Source: Portulaca oleracea
Taxonomy: Eukaryota; Streptophyta; Magnoliopsida; Caryophyllales; Portulacaceae
Reading direction: 5' to 3'
Assembly: GCA_029582165.1 (NCBI GenBank)
Contig: CM055881.1
Coordinates: forward strand, 16,511,094 to 16,575,093
DNA: 64,000 nucleotides
In this document: positions 54,518 to 64,000 of the stretch, piece after piece
How the letters are laid out: every line of letters starts with the position of its first letter
Position numbering within the stretch: the first letter of the stretch is position 1
Notes under the pieces: generated by a model
The model's database searches: none
What the model was told of the DNA's origin: nothing
The model's input: only the letters and a program-made list of their open reading frames with translations
Program-made: the position numbers and the translations under genes

Positions 54518-57500
54518 TTAATAACAAAGCAAGTTCTTTAATTAAATCACGAGACTCTTTTCGAAAATTTACTTGAACAAGTTCAAATACACTTCATAAT
54601 TTAGCACTTCTCAAGTAGCATTCCATTCATACTCAAAACCTTCCAAATACATTTTAAATAAGAACATAATACTTTTAATGTTTAAAAAGTAACTCACACA
54701 TTCAAAATACATATTAAAGTTGTTCAAAATGCCTTTTTCCATCCCTCATAACCATAATATAACCATTTCTAATAAACCAACGATTTCATATAATCCTTCC
54801 TTCTTTCCAATGTACGAAAATATCAATACCATGGGCGTAGGGTACTTTCAGCGCTTTCCAGTCGGGGCTGGTTCCCCTTTAAGACAATTAGTTTAACTTC
54901 CCGGGAAATTCTAACGTCAATAGACTTTATATACCTAGCCGATTCGGTTCCCCTTTATAGGTGGTAACCCGACTTTCCAGTTAGTCCACAGTACCTAGTG
55001 CAATACACCTAGCCCGAAAACCATTTCAATACTCGTAAATCATATAACAACTCCATACCATACACTTCTCATCCAAATGGCTTTCCAAATCATATATAAA
55101 TGTATATAAAGTAGGAATATACCTTTCATTCAAATTAAAATAGCTCATCTGGCTAATTTTCAACCTTTTTCCATTTAAGAAATCCAACTGTTCATAAATG
55201 AGTTCATGAAACTTCTTAATAACCATTTGACACATAGAAATTGCACCTTCCTCTTAACACATGTATAATTATCAAGACTTAAACCTCTATTTCAAAGAAA
55301 TAAACATATATGTCTCAAAATATTATTTAAACTTGATTACACAAGCAAATACATATAATTGAATCCAAAAGCTCGAATAACTCAAATAAATCTTCTTTAA
55401 TTACGATAAATCCATTTAATAAGTATTACCGACTTGGAAATGCAAATGCTTTTCAACACAAAAAATATTCACTTGAAATCCTTCCTTTTGAACCAAAAAT
55501 CATACAAACACCTTTCAATTACACAAACCCATAATAAAAGAGATATAAGTATGTACATAGAGACTTAAATTTACATATAACGACCAACAAACAATCTAAT
55601 TTCCATTCACACTAGACTAGAGCATAAATACAACATATTGGATACCCAACCATCTAACCATAAGCACCAAATCTTATTCGTTTAAGTACATAACTCATCC
55701 GAGATTCATATTGCGCATACCAGTCTTACAGTTAGCCAAATCAATCAATTCTAACTTTAAATCAAACCGTTGAGATAACTCAGCACATATAACATATATA
55801 GAGTTCTTCTAAGTCATAATTGCTCAATTCCTACACGAACAATCATAACGAAGACAATACTTAACATAATCAGTCCATAGTCTATTCTTTTCATCAATCA
55901 ACCCAAAGTATTCTGTCTTCACAAATTAGCCCGAAATCCCTCCTCACGTACTCCATCCCAAACAGACCTCAACACTCGATGTTCAATCCAATTACCATCC
56001 AACTTCCAACTCGGTTACATAATTCAATCCAACCATCCTAATTAACAGTTTTAGGCATATATTTCAGTATTCGAAATCCATTAATTTAACCTGAAACTTA
56101 AAAGTTATTAAGAGGGACAGAGATTAACCACTTGATTTCAATCAATAGGAACCTTAGATTTCAGGTTCAAACTTGATTTGAGTAACCAAAGGGATATCCA
56201 CACCCGTGTCTACTGCCGCCTGCCAACTAGTCCCCAACAGCAGGCGTTGACCACCACGACCCACTTCATCCACTAGGCCCCTGTGTCGTCACCGCTATGA
56301 CCGAAAACTGCCCAAAAGGCCATTCCAAAACCCCATGGACTTCTCTTTGTCCATCGATATAAGGAAAGAGAAACAGAAAGCCAGGCACCACCTCGTCCCC
56401 TTTCTCCCGGCCTGTCGCCGCCGCCCTACCTCCATCGCGCCGTCATCGCCGACCACCTGCACTATCGTCGCTCTCTCTCTCTCTCTCTTGCGTAGCATCC
56501 CACCGATCGCCGCTATTGCCTTCTCTCTATCTACGCGCGGTGCCGCCACCGCTTCTTCTCCCTCCCTTTCTTGTTGTCATAGGCCGGGGACTAGGTAGAA
56601 CTACTCCCTTTTTGTTATTAGTTGTATCCCAATCCAAATTATAATAAACCCCTTCTCTTATTCCCTTCTTTTCTCAATCTATAACCTAATTACCAATATT
56701 ATAACAAACTCACAAATTAATCAATCGACTCCTCCAATAAAATTTTAATTCAAATAAATAAATAAATAAATATAAATATAAATATAATCACATAAAATAG
56801 AAAATTAATTATTAATCCTGTAAATAAGTAATTAACCCAAGTTAGACCCTTAATCGGGGCAATTACCTATAATAGAACTCCCAGATATTACAATAACACC
56901 CCCTTAGCTGCGTCTCATCGGGTAAAACATAGGTTGGGTCAAAATTCACAAGTAATTAGCTAACAAACATGACTGAGTTTTTCAAACAATTCAAAAAGCT
57001 AAAAGTTCAAAATTTACTCTACAATTCCCAAATGATTTACCGATAGAATGAAACAAAATAACAAAGCTTAACATTAAAAAAACGCAAAGAACAATTTGGG
57101 CTAAGGCCACTACTAGCCCAATGGTATGGGCAACAAAGAGTGACATACAAGATCAGGCCCAACGGGGTACAGATACACAGATCTGAATACGCAATAGCGC
57201 GCATACAAGTCGATTGACAGGTCCAGTCCATACCTTAACTGGCTAAGGCATAAGACATAGGCCTAAAACAAAACTAGTAACTTGAATATCAAAATGTAAA
57301 AATTGTTCTCAGTCAAATAATTCCAAAAAGCAATAAGTTAATCCAACAAAATCACTTAGAGATATGTCGAAGATTCAAATAATTTAAATACCAAAACTAT
57401 TATGCAAACGACTACTTTACAAATACACAAGTCAAATTGTCACGAAACCTAAATGGGTATATAACAGACAAAACATAAATACAACTCATAAAATTAACAG

Positions 57501-57965
57501 GAGGGATACTTTATAAACACATGAATCAATATGGAGTCAAAAACAACCTTTCATACATAATTATAAGCATATATAATATACATAAACAATAGCATGCCAA
57601 TCTGATTTAATAAAATCGCTTTACGAAAAAGAATTTTACACAATAATAGTTTGGGCACGAAGGAGGACTAAAGAAGTATCACACCACTTACCTGACATAG
57701 CAAAAATCCGATGATCTACTGCAAATAAATAGGGTCAACTATAATTTATCCGAGACCTTTAGGGTTCTTATGTCCTTCTTTTCCGCTTTTTGTCTTCCTT
57801 GGGCTGACAGTTACATGCACTATACTTTTTAATGAAGGGGTATATATATAAAGAGTAGGATCCAAGTTTAGGGTTTGAGTTTCCTTTAAAAATTATAAAG
57901 GGGCTAAAACAAAAAAATCATATTACTAATAGGACTCTTTTTTTTTTATTGGGACGGGGTATTCA
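53889..57965 (-). repeat. 3' LTR (left) of the long-LTR element
   Basis: Matches to the right LTR are 53895-54185 with 60551-60840, and 56895-57150 with 60940-61200. The intervening 2.7 kb (54186-56894) has no counterpart in the right LTR. It contains a (CA)n(TA)n microsatellite (54437-54515) and a GC-rich patch with a CT run (56200-56590). The short frame at 56335-56598 is low-complexity Ser/Pro/Arg and not taken as a gene. Confidence 0.6.
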
Positions 57966-60544
57966 TCATTCCCTCCTTTAAAAAGTTTTTCCTCAAAACT
58001 TATCAATACCTCATGTACGACATGAACTCACAAATGGATCTCTCATATTCCCCTAAATTTTTGAGATAACGACAAGTGTATTTGTAATCTTATCAAACTT
58101 CCGAACTCCAAAAATGAAGTTGTAAGGTTAGATCCCAAACATGAACCTCATCTGTAAGATCTTTGATCATGCAATCCAATCGTAGGAAACAATTTTTTAA
58201 TTATAACTCTAAAAAAGGTCTTGCCGAACCTTAATTTGTACCAATATTGGCAAAAATCCAAAATTCTTTGACCCCTGATAAGATATATAGAGAAAATTAA
58301 GCTTATATTTGAGAACCCCTCCAATCAAATTCTTTCAACGACAATACGAATAACACATACATATCCAACATAATGTTAAAGAGCCGCACTATTAATTTTA
58401 GAATTTTATAAGTCAGTCCTTGCTTCAAAAATTGCAACACATAACTATATCTAGGCAAACAACCCAAGTTGTACTAAAAATATAAATTTTCAAGTCCTTA
58501 AAACCCACATATTTCCCAAGGGCATCCTTATATTAGAAATTATCAGATCTTCAAGAAGTTTAAGAGGTCCATCAACAATGAAAGAAGATACAAACTTTAG
58601 ACATTGACTTCGGCTGCCTAGACTCTCTTACATAAACCAAAAGGAGCTTTAGTAATCATTGAACACTCCCTACCAACCAAATATCTAAAGCAAATCTTAA
58701 TTTACTATACCTCTATTGTCAAGAGATCTCAAAACACCTTTAATTTGGGTCAGTAGTTCCAAATCCGAAACTTGGAACCTGATTGGAACCAATCGAACGG
58801 GGTAGGTTCCGGAACGTGAACCGGTCAAATGGGTATGAGTAAGGTTCCTAAAATTCAGGAACTTGTCAAATGAGTAAGAGTAAGGTTCCTAAACAATTAC
58901 CCTGCACCGGAAGCTGGAACATGTCAATTAGGGTTAGCTTGTTATATGACTTAGGTTATTTTTCGTGAAGTTTTAATTTATGTTGAGACTTAATATTTAT
59001 TAAGACTTATTTGTAATTTTGTATCATTTGTTTCCGTAAAACAAACTTGTAAGACTATTTTATTGTTTGGTTGGTTGCCCTTTAGAGTAATGTGGGATTG
59101 GTTTATGGTAATCAATGTATAAATGTTATGGATGAAATAATGACACGTTAAACTTTATTATTCTTTTAAAAAAATGCTAGACTTTAGAACAACAAACTTT
59201 TTTTTTTCAAAAAAAAAACCATGTCAGAACATATATTTAGCACATAATAGGTGGGTACCCGGAAATGAACCTAGCACCGCAGAAAAGGGTAAGGTTTTTA
59301 AAATTTAGGAACAAATCAAACAGGAAAGGATAAGGTTACCAATTTTAGATAAGAGTACATGGGTCTGCTCACCCTTACCTTAACAAATATATAAACTTCA
59401 TACTTGCCTTAGACATCAAACAAAATTGCACCATCAATCTCTCTAAGCTGTATAATACTTAATTAACTAACCATGAATGCTCTACCAAGAATAATTATAT
59501 AGACTTTTAAGAACATTCCATAACCATCTCTTGAATAACCCAACAAGTTGGTCTATCAAAGGCATTTATTCAACGATAACTTAACCATCCACCCAACAAT
59601 TTCAAACCTTATCCACATAATCAAAAGAATGAATTTATTTATGCCGAACAATGCTAGCTTAAAGATAATTTTTGTAAACCCTTAGATAAGAAAAAAAAAA
59701 AGACTATACAAATTAAAAGGCTCAAGACAATTGGACATGTGGATGAACACAAAAAATGTCGATTGAGAAAAACTAGACTTTGATGAGATTTTGGAACGAT
59801 CGAACAGTAACATATTTACAAAACTGGAAGGGGAAACAATAGTCCCTTATACACATCTTCATGTAAGAGGTAACTTCAATGATCAAGACATGAGTAAAAA
59901 GAAGACGCAACCCACACTAGATCTTAAAGGATTCCATAGATACAAATATGGGTCAAAACTTTCACTAGCTTTTTTCCTTTTTTTAAAATTTTTTTACTTT
60001 GGGCAGAAGAACTAATTGTCTTAGGCCGAGGACCTTACTAAGTCAAAATCCACTTGATCTATTACAAGCTACACCAGATTAGGTCAATGTGGAAAGTCTT
60101 TAAACATTGAAGATAAGAATACTATCGAAGTTCGAGTGACTAGGAAACCTCTAAATCAGAAAATAACATTTTACATAACTTAAAAGGGATAAAACTATTC
60201 ATGAGATTAGAAGCTTGAGATTTAAACTTATGGTCCTAGCTAAGCACACTATCAAATGTCTTCTACACCAAATATCACACTATGCATGAAATCTCACCCC
60301 AAAAATATGTTTAATCATATTCATATTTAATAGAATTTTTACAAACTTTGCTCGGCGGAAACAAGAATTTCTAAGCCTAAATGAAGCTTACACAAGGAAT
60401 TCTAACTTGGATCCTTGAAGAAGGATTCTACACCGAGTAATAGAGCATACATGGAATAATTAATATTCCCAAACTAAAAATAATTCCTCAACAATGCTAA
60501 CACTTAATTGGATTTCAAGAACCTGGCTAAGATACCACTAATTC
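57966..60544 (-). other. Internal region of the long-LTR element, unreadable
   Basis: This is where gag-pol should lie. I find no retroviral motif in any frame by eye. Either the coding region has decayed beyond recognition or the element is a non-autonomous large derivative. Confidence 0.45.
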
Positions 60545-61380
60545 TGTCACGCCCCTAACCCAGGGAATAACAGACGCCGCACGCTAGTAGGACAGGGTCC
60601 CACAAGCATGCAAGGCTCAAAAGACAGAAACAAACTCCAAGTATGAAAATTTACCGAACTCCGAAAAGGAGTATTTGATTGAATAGTCAAACTAAGAAGG
60701 ATACTTAATTACACACATGATACTAGGTAACAATAGAAGATATTGAAACATTCTTCCAAACTCACAAACAATCAAATCAATAATACAAGCCTTTTTCTAC
60801 AATATCGCTTGGCCCGCTATGCTTCACTGCTAAACTCCGATATCTTAAACACCCAAACACTACCAAGAAGTCAAGAATCATAACCTTAAACAATAAGAAG
60901 ATGAAAGGATGGGCTCGAAAGCCTAGTAAGTAGCATAATACCCCCTTAGCGGGTTAGGCATGCGGATAAAACATAGGCTAGGTCAATGTTCATAAATAAT
61001 TAACTAACAAATATGACTGGTTTTTTTCAAACAATTTACAAAACTCAAAGTTCAAATTTTACACTACTATTCACAAATGATTTACCGATAAAATGACACA
61101 AAGTATCAAAGCTTAGCAATTAAAAAAAATAGAAAGAACAATTTGAGCTAAGGCCACTACTAGCCCAGTGGCATGGGTAACAAAAAACCACTACTAGCCT
61201 AGTGGCATAGGCAACTGGAGCGTATGCGTAGTTGGAATAATAGTATGATAGATGAAAATAATCCTTGCTTGAACAATGGAGAAGATGATGATGGATGATC
61301 TTGATGTTGAATAGATGATAACAACAATCTTGAGGGACAATAATATAATCACAACCCAAAGAATAAATCAACAACATCTC
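60545..61380 (-). repeat. 5' LTR (right), truncated by a later insertion
   Basis: It begins TGTCACGCCCCTAACCCAGG. A 29-bp piece (ccactactagcccagtggca...) is doubled at about 61154-61214. It stops at 61380, where the next LTR begins. Confidence 0.6.
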
Positions 61381-62862
61381 TGTAGACACCGGAATTTTCA
61401 CCGACACAATCTCGACCCACCAAATTCAGCAAGTCATTTGGGTCAAACATCAAAATGGGTCATTAGGCCCACGGGATCAGCAGCATGGGCCCAACAGAGC
61501 AACACAGCCCACCTACATGTAATATAACCCGCATGGGTATTAATTCTCAAAAGCAGCCCAGAAGAAAACAAGCGGGCCCAAAAGGCACCTCCGGCCCAGA
61601 TGGTTATCAAAACCCGCAGGGGTTTTAAACACGGGATTGGACGCGTCGTTTTGGCCGGCCACGTCAGCGATCCGTGTGACAAGGTTTAAAACCCACGGGG
61701 GTTTTAATCTTCGAAGCTGGCGCCAAAATCATCCCCATGCAAACCCCACGATTTTAGCCAATGTGTTTGACTTGCCTGGACCTGTCAAAACCCGTAGGGG
61801 TTTTGTGTTTGCATGGGATAGAGGCATGATCATGGGGATGTGTCCCCTCCATTTCCCTCCAAAATCTTCATCCCTTTACCTATGAATACCCCTTCCATTC
61901 CACCCTCATTTGATCAACTATAATCACCATTCTACCTAAACTCTCTCAAAACTTCATTATCCATACTCCCTCTCTAATTCTCTTATAATCATTATTATCA
62001 TTTCATCATTCTTACACCACCCTTCTCATCATCCTCATAAACATTCTTCCATTCAAGTCTCCAAGCCAAGGTCAATTCAAGGGATCAACTTTCATCTCAT
62101 CCATCACCTTTAAACAAGGTTTGTTTTCCATTATTATTATTGTATTTCACCATGTAATTTATGCTTTAATTCCTTTACTTATACATATTTTGCAAAGAAA
62201 ACATCATGTTTTAACCGTGCATGTTCAAAATAATAACATCGTGAAATTCATTTAACTTCTCCCCACTCTTTTTCATTTCAAAGTTCGATTTTAGTAGAGT
62301 ATGTTTTGTTAAACAGGCGAATTCGAGAATTATTTTAATTCTTGAATTCGTAACCTTGCCCCCATACTTAGAATTCGGGTTCGTAGACTGGAGTCACTTA
62401 TTATTATTTTCGGTTTGTCGGTTTCCTTAAATCAGCTGGCGACTGTTGCTTTTTTTATATAATCTCTTTTTATTATTTAACGTGAATGTTTATCATGTCG
62501 AACGAATTTATAAAATAATTTACATAATTCCATATTCCGATCCGGATTTTGCTCAAGAGAAAGTACCATAGGAATTATTAAAGGTCATATGGCATTTGAA
62601 TTTTCTAAGTATTCTCTATTGGGCTTTGCCCGGATTCGAATCGGATTTTATGTAAAATAATTTGTAAATTAATTTGATGTAATTTCAAACATGTGAATAA
62701 TAAAAATTGATTATTGAATAAATAAAAAGTTACCCCCCGAAACTGAATTTCATAAAATAAAAATATTCTTATTTAAGGATTAAGCAACCTTAGTCGGCTC
62801 CTGATCATTAAGTAACGCATCCGAAACAATTTCCCCGAACGGAAATTTTCCGGGTCCTACCG
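61381..62862 (+). repeat. 5' LTR of a retrotransposon running off the window
   Basis: It starts TGTAGACACCGGAATTTTCA and ends before the primer site at 62865, about 1.48 kb. Four quasi-palindromes of the type AAAACCC...GGGTTTT lie in its first 430 bp. The element is on the plus strand; its 3' LTR is outside the window. Confidence 0.75.
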
Positions 62863-62864
62863 AT

Positions 62865-62883
62865 TGGCGACTCCACTGGAGAC
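62865..62883 (+). promoter_or_regulatory. Primer binding site of the Tat/Ogre type
   Basis: TGGCGACTCCACTGGAGAC lies 2 nt after the LTR. TGGCGACTC...CTGGGGA sites are typical for the Tat/Ogre branch of Ty3/gypsy and differ from the initiator-Met site. Confidence 0.8.
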
Positions 62884-64000
62884 TTAAACTTTAAAAAGAG
62901 GGTAAAACTTGAATTAATCGAATTGATTTGAATTTGTAAAAGGGAGAAGTTGATTTGTTTTGCAATTTTATTATTCTTTTTAGGCATCCTTTGCATACCG
63001 GGCCACTAATCGGGCCTTTTGACACGTTAGCACAAAGGCGACGGTTTAAGTAATAACAAGGACTCTTCCGTCGAGAGCGGGCGACCACTACTTGTGTGAC
63101 GCACCCTACATTGCCAAGCATTTGGTCTCTCCGGATCCTCTCCCCATGTTATACTCAAAGGGCTTCCCTGAAGTCCGATGAGTAACACCTCACACTCCTC
63201 ACCCACAATTTTATGGGTAATGTTAACCAAGTCGAGAACATGCGGTAGGCCATGTTAACCCAACCATAGTAATCCATAAATATATAGGCTTGGTTTAAGA
63301 TATCCCTCATGTTGTATGCTATGTGCTATGTGTACCCCTTCCCCTTGAGTCGACTCTAGTTTAGGGGTTTCGTTTTAGTCCATGTAAAATTCATTGGGTT
63401 GAGAAAATGATTGTTTATTAATTAGTATAATTAACTCAAAGGCATTGTAGTTAGCCCTAGTGGAAGGGCTCATTTATGTTCAAAAGTTAATTATTTTAAT
63501 TAATGAATAAAAATTGACTCACCTTTGATGATATTACATGGCCTTTTACGAAATTTTCTTAACAAAGGTCCAAAAATTAATTAAAAAGTCCAACAATGTT
63601 GATGGATAACGTTTTAGGCTGGATAATAATCACCAGGCTTGAGTAAATTAATTTATCGATTTAATTAATAAATCCATCATATCCATGGTCGGCCCGTTGT
63701 TAGGCCCAACCATATTGGAATTGTCAATTAAGCCCATAAATTAATTATAACTCGATTATTGTTGACTTTATTAAGTCCTTTACAATATCCATTTTCCTTG
63801 TGTAAAAAAAAAGGTAATAAACAAAAAAAAAAGAAGATAAAAAATGGGTCGTCCGTCTTCTCGAGCATTATTCTAGTCCGCATAATAGTGAATATAGCTT
63901 GAGTTGTCTAAGTTGTTGAGTCAAGTTACAGATTCTCTTTAAAACGGTCGGCCTGTGGATTGGGCCCATCCGAATTGAGAAACACTGATTTGCGCCTTTC
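62884..64000 (+). other. Leader of the Tat/Ogre-like element
   Basis: No coding region is reached. Long untranslated leaders before gag are usual for this group. Confidence 0.5.

Larger units (their letters stand above)
53889..61380 (-). mobile_element. Decayed Ty3/gypsy-type element with about 4-kb LTRs
   Basis: The left LTR (53889-57965) and the right LTR (60545 to at least 61380) share several hundred base pairs. A degenerate primer binding site (TGGTATCTTAGCCAGG on the minus strand, 60523-60538) precedes the right LTR, and a polypurine tract (aaaggagggaatga, minus strand) adjoins the left one. Long LTRs starting TGTCACGCC next to such a tract resemble the Del/Tekay lineage. The internal 2.6 kb has no readable domain. 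The right LTR is cut at 61381 by another retrotransposon. Confidence 0.6.

Noticed and set aside
56335..56598. Open frame of 87 codons in a GC-rich patch
   Set aside because: Low-complexity Ser/Pro/Arg sequence with a CT microsatellite, inside an LTR, no recognisable domain.
59791..60015. 74-codon plus-strand frame in the long-LTR element
   Set aside because: No family motif; it lies antisense to the expected gag-pol direction.
61443..61885. Overlapping frames of about 80 codons on both strands
   Set aside because: They lie inside the LTR and follow from the ACCC/GGGT palindromes.
1..64000. An unknown defence or biosynthetic system
   Set aside because: Outside transposon proteins and the VTL gene I found no cluster of novel genes; I did not want to label decayed repeats as a system.

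Overview
This is a nuclear window from a flowering plant, probably a eudicot. The evidence is the mix of elements: a Sirevirus-type copia element with an env-like reading frame, Ty3/gypsy elements, a LINE whose ORF1 starts with an RRM, Stowaway, Tourist, hAT, Mutator and Helitron elements, AT-rich spacers, and one plant-type VIT-like iron transporter. The sequence does not let me name a species. No rRNA, tRNA, CRISPR array or prokaryotic feature was seen.

Only one gene looks intact: a single-exon vacuolar iron transporter-like (VTL, nodulin-21-like) gene on the minus strand at 13155-13829, with a TATA box at 13937-13944. A second VTL copy on the same strand at about 27.1-27.35 kb has lost roughly 345 bp and is a pseudogene, so this was probably a small tandem VTL cluster since spread apart by transposons.

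Layout. 1-3.6 kb: decayed copia integrase and two MITEs inserted side by side. 3593-12232: Sirevirus (minus strand, TSD TCTTT) with gag, pol, an env-like ORF and two polypurine tracts. 12.3-15.0 kb: Stowaway, VTL gene, hAT-like element. 15033-22327: Ty3/gypsy element (minus, TSD CTATA). 22.3-25.8 kb: anonymous AT-rich DNA with a diverged 42-bp minisatellite and a Helitron-like end. 25791-26662: solo LTR (TSD GGATC). 27.1-35.3 kb: VTL pseudogene, many small DNA transposons, a Pack-MULE carrying a broken RMA-type RING E3 gene, and two Helitron-like copies in tandem. 35.3-43.2 kb: decayed LINE split by a copia element at 37481-42572 (plus, TSD GAGCA). 44.6-51.2 kb: decayed copia element hit by at least five later insertions. 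52-53.8 kb: one Mutator-like MITE and one repeat-filled element. 53.9-61.4 kb: decayed gypsy element with about 4-kb LTRs (minus), cut by a plus-strand element whose 5' LTR starts at 61381 and which runs off the window.

Almost every coding stretch apart from the VTL gene is a transposon protein with stops or frameshifts. Insertion order can be read from exact target-site duplications. The most unusual signals are the 9-bp palindrome AAGGWCCTT, found 12 times across the Sirevirus in different reading frames and twice more in the related solo LTR, and the Pack-MULE with the captured RING gene.
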